Source: Aerococcaceae bacterium DSM 111022 (GTDB lineage: Bacteria > Bacillota > Bacilli > Lactobacillales > Aerococcaceae). Taken from it: a DNA stretch of 64,000 nt. The first letter of the stretch is position 1; each line of letters starts with the position of its first letter. Shown here piece by piece: positions 51,815 through 61,699 of this stretch. A program made the translations under genes and the position numbers. The notes under the pieces were generated by a model. It was not told the DNA's origin. It searched no databases and worked only from the letters and a program-made list of their open reading frames with translations. Where the stretch lies: contig JACBXO010000005.1 in the NCBI GenBank assembly GCA_015863195.1, forward strand, positions 1 through 64,000. Reading direction: 5' to 3'.

Positions 51815-52606
51815 TTGAATGAAATTTTAATCGTAGATGATGAAATAACGATTTTAACACTTTTAGAATATAATTTAACACAAGCAGGATATCAGGTGCA
51901 TAAAGCCGAACGTGGTGATGACGCGTTTAAAATGATAAAGGAAAATACATATGATTTTATTATTTTAGATGTGATGTTACCAGGAATGGATGGTATGGAT
52001 GTTTGTCGTCGGACGAGACAATTAGGAATAGATACGCCTATTATTATGTTAACGGCTAAAGATCAAGAGTATGATAAGATATTAGGATTAGAATTTGGTG
52101 CAGATGATTACATGACAAAACCATTTAGCCCCAGAGAAGTTATTGCTCGTATGAAAGCTATTTTACGTAGAACGGAAGCGCGTCAAATAGAAGATGAATC
52201 TGTAACTCGAGAAATGCAAAAAGAAGCAACAGATATTGAGTTGGAAGAGTTGTCTCATCAAGGTGAAAATGACCAAACTGTTGATTTAGAAAATGAAACA
52301 GTCATTCGCTTAGGTGGTATTCATATTTACCGTGATCGTTATGAAGTAGAAGTACGAGGAGAACCAATTGATATAACGCCCAAAGAGTTTGAATTATTAG
52401 TTTATATGGCATTGCGTAAAGGTCGAGTTTTAAGTCGCGAGCAGTTGTTAGATAACATTTGGAACTTTGATTATGTTGGTGAAACACGGATTGTCGATGT
52501 GCATATTAGTCATTTACGTGAAAAAATTGAAGAAGACACTAAAAATCCTAAATATATAATTACACAGCGTGGATTTGGTTATCGTTTTGAGGTTCCAGAA
52601 GAATGA
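51815..52606 (+). CDS. phoP: PhoP, phosphate response regulator (OmpR family)
   Basis: A 263-aa response regulator. Receiver domain about 1-118 with LIVDDE, phospho-acceptor Asp52 in IILDVMLPGMDG, and KPFSPREV. A long acidic linker (about 125-165) is unusual for PhoP/WalR. The DNA-binding winged helix (about 168-262) ends TQRGFGYRF. TTG 51815 is favoured by AGGTGG at 51801-51806 and by Asp52 numbering; GTG 51803 would add four residues. Assigned to phosphate control because phoR, pst genes and phoU follow and the pst promoter carries PhoP-type repeats. Confidence 0.9.
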   Translation: MNEILIVDDEITILTLLEYNLTQAGYQVHKAERGDDAFKMIKENTYDFIILDVMLPGMDGMDVCRRTRQLGIDTPIIMLTAKDQEYDKILGLEFGADDYMTKPFSPREVIARMKAILRRTEARQIEDESVTREMQKEATDIELEELSHQGENDQTVDLENETVIRLGGIHIYRDRYEVEVRGEPIDITPKEFELLVYMALRKGRVLSREQLLDNIWNFDYVGETRIVDVHISHLREKIEEDTKNPKYIITQRGFGYRFEVPEE

Positions 52607-54354
52607 TTTTTAGGCAGAAAGAAAATTTTCAAAAACATTTAATACGAATAGCAGTAATGCTATTCGTTGTTTTACTTATTATTACAGCTTCCATGATTTA
52701 CATACGTAATCAGAGCATTGAAAATCAATTAACACAAATTATGACTCAAACAGAAAAACGTCTTGAAGACGAATCAGACCCAGCTTTTTTACAAAAAGAA
52801 TTAAGTGTATTACCTGAGGATGCGGTATATTTAGTAATGAGTCATAATGAAGATGGAACGACTTACGAAGAAGGACAGCGTAGTTTAGTTACTTTATACT
52901 CCGATATACAAAGAGAAGAGCCTTTACTACTAGAGGGGAATCCTGCTGTCGGTTCAACCATTGATGGCTATTGGGCGCTCACAACAATAGATGTTGATGA
53001 GAGTAACCGTAGTTATGATTTATTATACAAATTTTCTAAATCATATTTTGGGCTTTATAATAGAGCGTTGATATTTTTCATTCTTATTATTATCGCTATT
53101 TTAGTGGCAGTTATTTATATTATTTATCATAGTGTTATGAACATGATCTCTGAACCTGTATTGGCAATGAAGAACGCTTTAAATTCACTAAAAGATCCTG
53201 ACTTAGAATCTGGACAGTTTGAATATGTTGGAGGACGTTTTAAGGAGCTAGATGATTTAGGGGATACCGTAACAAATATAGAAAATACTTTGTCACATCG
53301 TTATACAGAATTAATGAACAGTGAACAACGTCTAACCGTATTATTAGACCATTTGAATTTAGGTGTAATCTTGATAGATTCTAGTGGGGTAATCGAACTA
53401 TTTAATCCCGAAGCAACAGAAATATTAGGTTTAAGTGAGGATTCATATGGTAGATCTTATGCTGAAGTAGTTAGAAGTACGCAGTTAGTTGATATGATTG
53501 ATACAGTAATAGATAGTCAAACGGATTTAACCGAAGAGGTTGAGCTGTATATTCCTAATCAACGATTTGTCGATGTGAATATTATTCCTTATTTAGAAAC
53601 TGAAAAAGAACAAGGTGCAGTTTTAGTTCTACTATATGATATTTCGCAAATACAACGCTTAGAGGCGGTTCGAACTGAATTCGTAGCTAATGCTTCACAT
53701 GAACTAAGAACGCCAGTTACATCAATTAAAGGATTTGCAGAGACTTTAAGAGACGGAGCTTTGGAAGATAAGGCAATAGCAAAAGAATTTGTACAAATCA
53801 TTTTAAATGAGAGTAATCGACTGGAACATATTATTAATGATATTTTAGAGTTGTCTCGGGTTGAGAAACAAAAAGACACTGCTGCTGAAGCGGTTTTTGA
53901 TATAGCGGATGTTGTAAAGACTATCTTGACTTCTCTCAAGAAAAAAGCAAGTATGAAGAATATTAATTTAATTGCTCATATCGATCAAACATCACCTTTA
54001 TTATTGGAAGGTAATCAACATCGAGTAGAACAGATATTGACCAATTTAGTGGACAATGCAATTAATTATTCTGGAGAAGATAGTGAGGTATCGATACGCG
54101 TCTATGGCGTAGCTTCAGGTGTGAAAATTGAAGTGAGTGATAATGGAATCGGGATTCCTGAGGAAGAATATGAACGTATTTTTGAGCGTTTTTACCGAGT
54201 TGATAAGGGACGGAGTAGAAATTCTGGAGGAACAGGATTAGGTTTATCAATTGTACGTAATTTAGTTCGTATATTTGGTGGAGATATTAAAGTCAAAAGT
54301 GCTTTGGGTGAAGGTTCAACCTTCATCGTTTATCTACCATTTAGACAAAAATAA
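52603..54354 (+). CDS. phoR: PhoR, phosphate sensor histidine kinase
   Basis: A 583-aa membrane kinase. TM1 (about 12-34), an extracytoplasmic domain (about 35-145), TM2 (about 150-175), HAMP (about 176-235), PAS (about 240-345), HisKA with phospho-acceptor His366 in ASHELRTP, and HATPase_c with DNAINYSG (N box), DNGIGIP, FERFYRVDK and GGTGLGLSIV. The ATG overlaps the phoP stop by 4 nt. In this family the kinase senses phosphate through the Pst transporter and PhoU rather than binding it directly. Confidence 0.92.
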   Translation: MIFRQKENFQKHLIRIAVMLFVVLLIITASMIYIRNQSIENQLTQIMTQTEKRLEDESDPAFLQKELSVLPEDAVYLVMSHNEDGTTYEEGQRSLVTLYSDIQREEPLLLEGNPAVGSTIDGYWALTTIDVDESNRSYDLLYKFSKSYFGLYNRALIFFILIIIAILVAVIYIIYHSVMNMISEPVLAMKNALNSLKDPDLESGQFEYVGGRFKELDDLGDTVTNIENTLSHRYTELMNSEQRLTVLLDHLNLGVILIDSSGVIELFNPEATEILGLSEDSYGRSYAEVVRSTQLVDMIDTVIDSQTDLTEEVELYIPNQRFVDVNIIPYLETEKEQGAVLVLLYDISQIQRLEAVRTEFVANASHELRTPVTSIKGFAETLRDGALEDKAIAKEFVQIILNESNRLEHIINDILELSRVEKQKDTAAEAVFDIADVVKTILTSLKKKASMKNINLIAHIDQTSPLLLEGNQHRVEQILTNLVDNAINYSGEDSEVSIRVYGVASGVKIEVSDNGIGIPEEEYERIFERFYRVDKGRSRNSGGTGLGLSIVRNLVRIFGGDIKVKSALGEGSTFIVYLPFRQK

Positions 54355-54358
54355 AAAG

Positions 54359-54401
54359 ACAATTAGGATGGTTCCGCTATCATCGTCCTAATTGTTTTTT
54401 G
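54359..54401 (+). terminator. Terminator of phoPR
   Basis: ACAATTAGGA (54359-54368) and TCCTAATTGT (54386-54395) perfect arms followed by six T residues. This separates phoPR from the pst operon. Confidence 0.9.
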
Positions 54402-54442
54402 TTTGTGTCTTTATGGTGGTTTGTAAAGAAAAAATCTTGAAA

Positions 54443-54485
54443 TTTACACAAAATTTACACAAAATTTACATTAAGAAGGTACAAT
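54443..54485 (+). promoter_or_regulatory. PhoP boxes and -10 of the pst operon
   Basis: TTTACA at 54443, 54454 and 54465 with exact 11-bp period, a further TTGTAA at 54421 (two periods upstream), then a 9-bp gap and TACAAT (54480-54485). Tandem TT(A/T)ACA-like hexamers near the -35 position match PhoP binding sites of Bacillus. The operon is therefore expected to be switched on by phosphate limitation. Confidence 0.85.
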
Positions 54486-54534
54486 GGTAATGGTTATTAT
54501 TAATTTTAAAAGTATGAGTATAGGAGAGTAATTT

Positions 54535-55398
54535 ATGCAAAAGAATAGCATGGAATCGATTATGAAATATGTCTTCATATTTTGTGCATCGATCTCAATT
54601 ATTTCGATTATTCTAATTTTCTTCTTTATCTTCCGTGGTGGAGTACCATTCATGATCGAAGAAGGAATTGGTAATTTTATTTTTGGTACAGTATGGAGAC
54701 CTACAGCATCAAACGCTCAATTTGGAATTTTACCAATGATTGTTGGTTCATTAGTTGTTACAGCGGGGGCAATTATTATTGGTGTGCCGATTGGTGTTTT
54801 AACATCAATATTTATGGCGTTCTTCTGTCCACCGAAGTTATATAAATTTGCTAAACCAGCGATTAACTTAATGGCGGCAATTCCATCAATCGTTTATGGT
54901 TTCTTTGCTTTACAAATTTTTGTACCTATTTCACGTGAATTATTTGGTGGAACAGGGATGAATATTATTACGGCATCAGTATTATTAGGGATTATGATTT
55001 TACCAACAATTATTGGATTATCAGAATCATCACTTAGAGCGGTCCCAAGTTCATATTATGATGCGAGTGTTGGTTTAGGTGCCACACACGAACGTTCAGT
55101 AATGAGTGTAGTTGTACCAGCCGCTAATTCAGGTATTTTTTCAGGTATTATTTTAGGAATTGGACGCGCCATTGGTGAAACTATGGCTGTTATCTTAGTT
55201 ACTGGTAACCAACCAATCATTCCAGACAGTTTAACAGACGGAGTTCGTACTTTAACTACGAACATCGTTCTAGAGATGGGGTATGCTTCAGGACGTCACC
55301 GTGAAGCTTTAATTGCAACAGCAGTTGTATTATTTATCTTTATTATTATTTTAAACTCTATCTTTATGGTAATTAAATCGAAAGGAGAGAAACGCTAA
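54535..55398 (+). CDS. pstC: PstC, phosphate ABC permease
   Basis: A 287-aa inner-membrane permease with six helices. AIPSIVYGFFALQ (about 118-130) and the EAA loop VGLGATHERSVMSVVVPAA (about 178-196) plus GIGRAIGETMAV (about 208-219) are family signatures. First gene of the operon; no pstS precedes it. GGAGAG precedes ATG. Heterodimerises with PstA. Confidence 0.94.
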   Translation: MQKNSMESIMKYVFIFCASISIISIILIFFFIFRGGVPFMIEEGIGNFIFGTVWRPTASNAQFGILPMIVGSLVVTAGAIIIGVPIGVLTSIFMAFFCPPKLYKFAKPAINLMAAIPSIVYGFFALQIFVPISRELFGGTGMNIITASVLLGIMILPTIIGLSESSLRAVPSSYYDASVGLGATHERSVMSVVVPAANSGIFSGIILGIGRAIGETMAVILVTGNQPIIPDSLTDGVRTLTTNIVLEMGYASGRHREALIATAVVLFIFIIILNSIFMVIKSKGEKR

Positions 55399-56219
55399 TG
55401 AAATCGAAGTTTAATTGGACAAAATTGATCGTTTGGACAGCAGGTTTATTTACATTAGCGATGTTGCTATCCATCGTTCTCTTCATTCTTTCACGTGGTA
55501 TTCCAGCAATGAATTTTGATATGTTTGCTTGGAATTATACAACAGATAACGTATCCATGATGCCAGCGATTATTTCGACGCTTGTAATAGTCGGAATTTC
55601 ACTCCTTATCGCGGTACCGATTGGTGTGTTTACTGGTTTCTATTTAGTAGAGTATGCAAACCAATCAAGTAGATTTTTGAATGTTATCCGTTTAGCAACA
55701 GATACATTAGCAGCAGTTCCTTCGATTGTTTATGGTCTGTTCGGTATGTTACTATTCGTAATTGAATTAGGAATGGGCTATTCACACTGGGCAGGTATTT
55801 TAACGATTACTATTATGATTTTACCGATTATTATCTCTTCTACAGAGGAAGGTTTACGTGCCGTAGATGATTCATTACGTATGGGTAGTCTAGGATTAGG
55901 GGCAGGTAAATTAAGAACAATCTTTACAGTAGTATTGCCTGTTGCAATGCCAGGTATCTTATCAGGGATTATCTTAGCAATTGGTCGTATTGTCGGTGAA
56001 TCAGCGGCTTTAATTTATACATTAGGTTCATCATCTCAAATGTTATCAGGATTATCTTCATCGGGTCGTACACTTGCGGTACATATGTACATGTTATCTC
56101 AAGAAGGTTTCCACGTAGAAGAATCTTATGCAACAGCGACAGTTTTAATTGTAATTGTATTAATTATTAACAGTTTTTCAACATACTTAAGTAATAAATT
56201 AGGAGCTGGAGGAAAATAA
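55398..56219 (+). CDS. pstA: PstA, phosphate ABC permease
   Basis: A 273-aa permease with six helices. [15 protein letters not shown] (about 112-126), [21 protein letters not shown] as EAA loop and [15 protein letters not shown] are intact. The ATG overlaps the pstC stop by one base and its stop overlaps pstB by one base. Confidence 0.94.
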   Translation: MKSKFNWTKLIVWTAGLFTLAMLLSIVLFILSRGIPAMNFDMFAWNYTTDNVSMMPAIISTLVIVGISLLIAVPIGVFTGFYLVEYANQSSRFLNVIRLATDTLAAVPSIVYGLFGMLLFVIELGMGYSHWAGILTITIMILPIIISSTEEGLRAVDDSLRMGSLGLGAGKLRTIFTVVLPVAMPGILSGIILAIGRIVGESAALIYTLGSSSQMLSGLSSSGRTLAVHMYMLSQEGFHVEESYATATVLIVIVLIINSFSTYLSNKLGAGGK

Positions 56220-56971
56220 TGACAACGAACAATATTAAAGATTTAGATTTTTATTATGGTGATTTCCAAGCGTTAAAAAATATTAATATGGAAATCGAAG
56301 AAAACTTAGTAACAGCATTTATTGGACCATCAGGTTGCGGTAAATCGACTTTTATAAAAATTTTAAACAGAATGCAGGATTTAGTATCTTATGCAAAAGT
56401 TGATGGAACTGTGGAATTAGATGGTAACGATATTTATGGTAAAGAAACAGATGTTAACTTATTAAGAAAACGTGTTGGTATGGTATTCCAACATCCTAAC
56501 CCATTTCCTAAATCTATTTATGATAATATCGCTTATGGACCACGTACGCATGGTATCAAAGATACTAAAGAATTGGACCATATTGTTGAAGATAGTTTAC
56601 GTGGTGCGGCAATTTGGGATGAAGTTAAAGATAAATTAGACCAAAAAGCGACATCATTATCAGGTGGACAACAACAACGTATTTGTATCGCTCGTGCGAT
56701 TGCAAATGATCCTGAAGTGTTATTAATGGATGAACCGACTTCAGCTTTAGACCCTATTTCAACTAATAAAATTGAAGAGTTAATTCATGAATTAAAAGAG
56801 AAATATACAGTGGTCATCGTTACACATAATATGCAACAAGCTGCTCGTATTTCTGATAAGACAGCTTTCTTCTATCAAGGTGAAGTAATTGAGTTTGACG
56901 ATACTGAGAAAATATTCTCTAATCCAACAAATCAACAAACACTAGACTATGTTTCTGGACGATTTGGCTAG
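56219..56971 (+). CDS. pstB: PstB, phosphate ABC ATPase
   Basis: A 250-aa ATPase. Walker [10 protein letters not shown] (about 38-46), [20 protein letters not shown]-loop (typical of PstB), signature [14 protein letters not shown], Walker [14 protein letters not shown]. Single copy here. Its activity state is thought to be the signal passed through PhoU to PhoR. Confidence 0.95.
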   Translation: MTTNNIKDLDFYYGDFQALKNINMEIEENLVTAFIGPSGCGKSTFIKILNRMQDLVSYAKVDGTVELDGNDIYGKETDVNLLRKRVGMVFQHPNPFPKSIYDNIAYGPRTHGIKDTKELDHIVEDSLRGAAIWDEVKDKLDQKATSLSGGQQQRICIARAIANDPEVLLMDEPTSALDPISTNKIEELIHELKEKYTVVIVTHNMQQAARISDKTAFFYQGEVIEFDDTEKIFSNPTNQQTLDYVSGRFG

Positions 56972-56994
56972 AAGTCAATTAAGGAGGAATTGTT

Positions 56995-57651
56995 TTGAGA
57001 ACAGTTTTTGAAGAAGAATTACAACGACTATTCATTGATTTAACTCGTTTAGGTAATGCTGCGAATGAATCTTTACATAAAGCGATTAAAGCATTTAATA
57101 CACGGGATCGTGATTTAGCACATGAACTATTTAGTGATGATTTAAGAATTAATGCGGCAACGATTGATATCGAGCAAGATGCTTTTCGTGTGATTGTTCT
57201 ACAACAACCGGTAGCGCGTGATTTACGTAAAGTGTTTACTGTCTTACAAGCGAGTACTGATATTGAGCGAATTGCAGATCATGCAGTGACGATTGCTCGT
57301 TCAACAATCAAACGCGACGATGACAGTGAATCTAATGAGGAAATTGATCAATATATTAACCAGATGGCAGAAATTATTAGCCAAATGATTAATGATGCTT
57401 TAGAAGCAGTTTCAAAACATGATTCTGATGCGGCGCGTGAGATTGCTGCTCGTGATAAAGAAGTGAATGAGCTATACCGTTCAATTTTACGTTCAGCAGC
57501 TAAATTAATGGAAGAACACCATGAATCTGTTAATGTAGGAATTGGATATCTACAAATTGCAGGTAGTTTAGAACGTATGGGAGACTATGCTAAAAATATT
57601 TGTGAGCGTGTAGTTTACTTAAATACTGGAACAATTATCGAATTAGGTTAA
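56995..57651 (+). CDS. phoU: PhoU, phosphate signalling regulator
   Basis: A 218-aa all-helical protein with two PhoU repeats (about 10-95 and 115-205). The metal-binding motif is seen in repeat 1 (TDIERIADHAVTIA) and repeat 2 (GSLERMGDYAKNICE). The TTG start follows AAGGAGG. Last gene of the pst operon; it links transporter state to PhoR. Confidence 0.94.
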   Translation: MRTVFEEELQRLFIDLTRLGNAANESLHKAIKAFNTRDRDLAHELFSDDLRINAATIDIEQDAFRVIVLQQPVARDLRKVFTVLQASTDIERIADHAVTIARSTIKRDDDSESNEEIDQYINQMAEIISQMINDALEAVSKHDSDAAREIAARDKEVNELYRSILRSAAKLMEEHHESVNVGIGYLQIAGSLERMGDYAKNICERVVYLNTGTIIELG

Positions 57652-57663
57652 TCTCTCCATAAA

Positions 57664-57705
57664 AATAGCCTGGCATTCCATTTTGATGGATTGCTAGGCT
57701 ATTTT
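57664..57705. terminator. Bidirectional terminator, phoU and nicotinamidase-like gene
   Basis: AATAGCCT and AGGCTATT arms with an inner TTCCA/TGGAT pairing and T residues on both strands. Confidence 0.85.
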
Positions 57706-57711
57706 GTTTGA

Positions 57712-58266
57712 TTAATTTCGAATAATTTTTGCTCCTAGAGAATTCTCGAAATGGTCTAGGGCCCATTCATGGCCTGTTTGATTAAAGCTAGCAACGCCAG
57801 CTTCAGGGATTACAATATTATAACCAAGGTTATATGCACTCATTGCTGTATGTAAAATACAAATATCTGTTACTACTCCTACAAGCCAGACCTCATTAAT
57901 ACTCCGTTCTCTCAAACGTAAATCAACTTCTGTTCCAGCAAATGCAGAATAGCGACGTTTGTCAGTGAAGAATAAGTTTTCGTGCTGTTTAAATTGTTTA
58001 AAAGTGTCCCCCGTTTTCCCATAAATTTCACGACCAGAAGTTCCTTTTATATTATGAGGTGGGAAAAGTTTAGTTTCTGGATGATATGGGTCATCTAATG
58101 TATGTAAATCATTCGCGATGACTACATAGTCACCATCTTCGATAAATGTTTTAATCGAATCTGCAATATAATTATCAAGCGCTTGAGCGGGTTCTCCGGC
58201 AGTTAGTGCGCCATCTGTAGCAACGAAATCTGTTGAGTAGTCGACAACAATTAATGCTTTTTTCAT
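57712..58266 (-). CDS. Isochorismatase-family cysteine hydrolase (nicotinamidase-like)
   Basis: A 184-aa cytosolic hydrolase. VVDYSTDFV (catalytic Asp about 9), ANDLHTLDDPYHPE (metal-binding D-x-H and second His, about 51-64), a Lys in TDKRRYSAF (about 103) and the nucleophile Cys in GVVTDICILHTA (about 133) form the nicotinamidase triad. It probably deamidates nicotinamide to nicotinate for NAD salvage. Unrelated to the phosphate genes around it. Confidence 0.88.
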   Translation of the reverse strand: MKKALIVVDYSTDFVATDGALTAGEPAQALDNYIADSIKTFIEDGDYVVIANDLHTLDDPYHPETKLFPPHNIKGTSGREIYGKTGDTFKQFKQHENLFFTDKRRYSAFAGTEVDLRLRERSINEVWLVGVVTDICILHTAMSAYNLGYNIVIPEAGVASFNQTGHEWALDHFENSLGAKIIRN

Positions 58267-58293
58267 TTTATTACCTCTTTCTCTTTTTTGTGA

Positions 58294-59244
58294 TTATACA
58301 CGATTAAACCAACGTTTTGCTGTGCTTTTACCAACGTTCTTTGCGGCACGGCCGATTGTTTTAACGATATCATTTGCATTATCTTTAACGACTAATTTAA
58401 GTTGAGGTAAGGCGCGCACTGTGGCGTCATGTCTGACTTGTTGTTTTGTAATTGGTTCTTGGCTGGTTAGATAATCTTGAGTAATAATCCCCACTCGTAA
58501 AGTCAAGAAAGCATTAACAGCGCCCTCTAAAATGGAAGACACAACTAAGTTTGCGATAGGGACCATACCAGGAACGGCTGAAACGACGCTTTCTCCGAGC
58601 ACAGATGTAATAATAGGTTCAACTTGATACTCAATTAAATCAACATCTTCCAGGGCACGCGCCATGAGTACAACGCCAATAACTTGCATATAAAGTTTAA
58701 TTAAACTTTGTAGAGTTGGTCTGGTGCCATATATCTTAGCTATTTGCCAGACCATGCGTATGATGGTGTATAAAACAACTAAACTATCTAAGGAACCATT
58801 TTGAGAGACTGCGGTGGATAAAAATATGGCATTCGCATTTTCTTGAATGATCGGGTTTGTTAATGTTTGTAATTGATTTAAAGCTACGGAATTTTGACTT
58901 TCGATATCTTCTTCATCATCAAATGTTAAATCAGTTAAATAGGGGTTTTGTTTTAATTGTTTATGTAATTGATTTTGATAATTTTGAATTTCTTCCTCAG
59001 TTGCGTCTGGTGCTAATGTTAAAACAACAGGAGCAGAAGCAAATTGTTTGTATACTTTATAAATCATAACCAAAAGCGTTACAATCAGAACGGATGTAAC
59101 AGCAATGGCTAAATAGAGATGGACCGATTGTAATAATTGGAAGAGTAGCATAAATTGATTAATGACAAAGATTACGAAGATGAAACTTAGAATAATGGCA
59201 AGCCATTTTAAAATGCTTTTTAGGTCATTCCACCAAGATGTCAT
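58294..59244 (-). CDS. DUF697 membrane protein
   Basis: A 316-aa protein. Two N-terminal helices (about 12-34 and 42-62) are followed by an acidic cytosolic linker (about 75-115), then a DUF697-like helical domain (about 120-275), which has GTRPTLQSLIKLYMQVIG and PGMVPIANLVVSSILEGAVNAFLTLRVG. The tail is basic (KNVGKSTAKRWFNRV). Function is unknown; YcjF-type proteins are envelope-stress associated in proteobacteria. It precedes the nicotinamidase-like gene on the same strand by 27 nt, so cotranscription is likely. Confidence 0.78.
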   Translation of the reverse strand: MTSWWNDLKSILKWLAIILSFIFVIFVINQFMLLFQLLQSVHLYLAIAVTSVLIVTLLVMIYKVYKQFASAPVVLTLAPDATEEEIQNYQNQLHKQLKQNPYLTDLTFDDEEDIESQNSVALNQLQTLTNPIIQENANAIFLSTAVSQNGSLDSLVVLYTIIRMVWQIAKIYGTRPTLQSLIKLYMQVIGVVLMARALEDVDLIEYQVEPIITSVLGESVVSAVPGMVPIANLVVSSILEGAVNAFLTLRVGIITQDYLTSQEPITKQQVRHDATVRALPQLKLVVKDNANDIVKTIGRAAKNVGKSTAKRWFNRV

Positions 59245-59338
59245 AACATCACTCCTTTTTTATAATTATACAATATTATGATATCAAACACATAGGACGG
59301 AAGACTGAAAAAAGAGGTAGATAGTCTTGAAAAGACAA

Positions 59339-59388
59339 AATCGCATAAAATCATTGTCTTAGAAACAATGATTTTATGCGATTCTTTG
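59339..59388. terminator. Long perfect hairpin between ppk and the DUF697 gene
   Basis: Arms 59339-59357 and 59365-59383 are perfect 19-bp complements with a 7-nt loop. T-rich sequence follows on both strands. On the minus strand it terminates ppk about 75 nt after its stop. The remainder of 59245-59459 shows only an AT-rich promoter-like area before the DUF697 gene. Confidence 0.85.
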
Positions 59389-59459
59389 TTTATTAATTTA
59401 AAAATTCTATCCTAAATCAGCCGACTTATTGAACGAGTGAGTTGACGATTTGGAAGCAT

Positions 59460-61634
59460 TTAATTTTTTCTAAAACGTCGCCAAATACGGTCAAACCATG
59501 GAATTGATTTTTGAATTTGTTTTTTCTCTTCAATTAAGTTGTTTTTACGTTGGTTGGCTTCAATCATTTGTTGTTCTTGTGAATTTAAAGCTTCGCCTTC
59601 TTGGCGTTCTGGACGTGTATAATCCCCAGTTACTTGTAATTCACGTGCTTTTAAATTATCTTCCAATTGTAATTCTAGAACGTGAGCAATTTCGGTCTCA
59701 ATTTTTTCATCTAAAATCGGGAATTCAATTTCAACCCGTTTCGTCATATTTCTTGTCATCATATCAGCTGAAGATAAGAAAATACGACTATCACCGTGAT
59801 TATTGAATGCATAAATACGACTATGTTCTAAGAAGCGACCAACAATACTCCGGACATGGATATTTTCTGATATACCAGGAATGCCTGGTTTTAAACAACA
59901 AATACCACGAACGATTAAGTCAATACGTACGCCAGCTTGGCTAGCTTCATAGAGTTTTTGAATCAATGGCTTATCAGTTAATGAGTTCATTTTAGCCACA
60001 ATACGACCGTCTCCATGTTGTTTATGTAATTCAATTTCTTCATCGATATAATCTATGAGGGAATCGCGAATTGCAAAGGGTGAAACGTGTAAATGTGTAT
60101 ACTCTGGAAGTTCAGTATAGCCACTAATAAAGTTAAAGAATTTAGCAGCATCTTCTCCCATAGCTATGTCAGCCGTCATCAGCCCCATATCTGTATATGT
60201 TTTAGCTGTTTTATCGTTGTAGTTACCAGTACCTAAGTGGACATAACGACGAATTGCATTACCTTCGCGGCGGACAATCATCGTAATTTTACTATGAGTT
60301 TTTAAATCACTTACCCCGTAAATAACATGACACCCAGCTTCTTCCAATTCTTTAGCCCAAAACACATTATTTTCTTCATCAAAACGTGCTTTCAATTCAA
60401 CTAAAACTGTCACTTCTTTCCCATTTTCAGCGGCCGTTTTTAAAGCTTGAATAATCGGTGAATGCTTAGAAACACGGTAAAGAGTTTGTTTAATAGCAAT
60501 TGTATTTGGGTCAGTTGCTGCTTCTTCAACTAGAGATACAACTGGTTTGAATGAGTCGTATGGATGGTTAAAGAAGAGGTCGCCTTGTTTGATCGATTCG
60601 AATAAACTTTCCCCAGTGTGTTCTGGATTTAAATAGGCATTGAAATCTGGATAGCGATGTTCAGGGTAAGTTTCACCAATTTTATCTGCTAAACCAAATA
60701 GAAAAGTTAAATCAATTGGACCATCGATTAAATGGATCGAACGTTTATTTAACTCTAAGGATTTGGCAATGAGTTTATAGTGTTTTTTATTAAAGTCAGG
60801 CACAAATCGTGTATCTATCTCTAAGCGGATAGCAATTCCTGTACGGCGTTTTTTGATATAGTCTTCGATTAAGTTAATTAAATCTGAGGCATTATCTTCT
60901 TTAATATCAAAATCTGCACTACGTGTGATACGGAAAGGGAATGCGTATTGTATTTCGTAACCTTCGAATAAAGTGCTTAATTCTTGGATAATTAAATCTT
61001 CGATAAAAATAATACGATTTTTGCCATTTGCATCAACAATAATATAACGATCTAACAAAGTTGGGATAGGAACGATTGCTGAATGTTCTTCACCGTCTTT
61101 TGATAATTGAACGAAAATATTAATTGCGTTATTTTTTAACATTGGGAATGGACGGTAAGCATCAATTCCTAGTGGCGATAAAGTAGGCAATACTAATTGG
61201 TGGTAATAAGCTTTAGCCTGTAATAATTCATCGGGTGTTAAATTATCCACCATCGACATATGATAGTTTAAAGATGGTAATTTTGAGTTAACAAGTGAAT
61301 GGTAACGACGATATTGATAGGTAGTATTCCGGTGATGATTTAAACTAATCTGTTCTAATAATTCATCGGGCGTCATTTGAGTTTTGTTTTCGGAAATTTC
61401 AATGTCTGCGAGATATTGATCCACAACACCTGCTACACGAACCATAAAGAATTCATCCGCATTTGACGTTCCAATTGCTAAGAAGTTCAATTGTTCAAGT
61501 AAAGGATTATTAGGATCATAAGCTTCATCAATCACGCGGTAGTTGAAATCTAACCAACTTAACTCGCGGTTAAAGTAATATTCTGGATTTTCAAATTGAT
61601 TGTTTGATATTTTAGTGTTTTGTTTTATGCTCAT
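59460..61634 (-). CDS. ppk: Polyphosphate kinase 1
   Basis: A 724-aa membrane-associated enzyme that builds polyphosphate from ATP. N domain with NRELSWLDFNYRV (about 22-34), head domain, and two phospholipase-D-like C domains. The autophosphorylated His is in the DLKTHSKITM segment (about 440-449), with RYVHLGTGNYND following (about 457-468). RIDLIVRGICCLKPG (about 573-587) is the second phosphate-binding block. Last gene of the leftward ndt-ppx-ppk operon, 65 nt after ppx. AAGGAGC precedes ATG. Confidence 0.95.
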   Translation of the reverse strand: MSIKQNTKISNNQFENPEYYFNRELSWLDFNYRVIDEAYDPNNPLLEQLNFLAIGTSNADEFFMVRVAGVVDQYLADIEISENKTQMTPDELLEQISLNHHRNTTYQYRRYHSLVNSKLPSLNYHMSMVDNLTPDELLQAKAYYHQLVLPTLSPLGIDAYRPFPMLKNNAINIFVQLSKDGEEHSAIVPIPTLLDRYIIVDANGKNRIIFIEDLIIQELSTLFEGYEIQYAFPFRITRSADFDIKEDNASDLINLIEDYIKKRRTGIAIRLEIDTRFVPDFNKKHYKLIAKSLELNKRSIHLIDGPIDLTFLFGLADKIGETYPEHRYPDFNAYLNPEHTGESLFESIKQGDLFFNHPYDSFKPVVSLVEEAATDPNTIAIKQTLYRVSKHSPIIQALKTAAENGKEVTVLVELKARFDEENNVFWAKELEEAGCHVIYGVSDLKTHSKITMIVRREGNAIRRYVHLGTGNYNDKTAKTYTDMGLMTADIAMGEDAAKFFNFISGYTELPEYTHLHVSPFAIRDSLIDYIDEEIELHKQHGDGRIVAKMNSLTDKPLIQKLYEASQAGVRIDLIVRGICCLKPGIPGISENIHVRSIVGRFLEHSRIYAFNNHGDSRIFLSSADMMTRNMTKRVEIEFPILDEKIETEIAHVLELQLEDNLKARELQVTGDYTRPERQEGEALNSQEQQMIEANQRKNNLIEEKKQIQKSIPWFDRIWRRFRKN

Positions 61635-61699
61635 AAAAAGCTCCTTTTCTATCTGTATAGTATTGATGACACTGTTATCTACAACCGAGAAAATAATGA

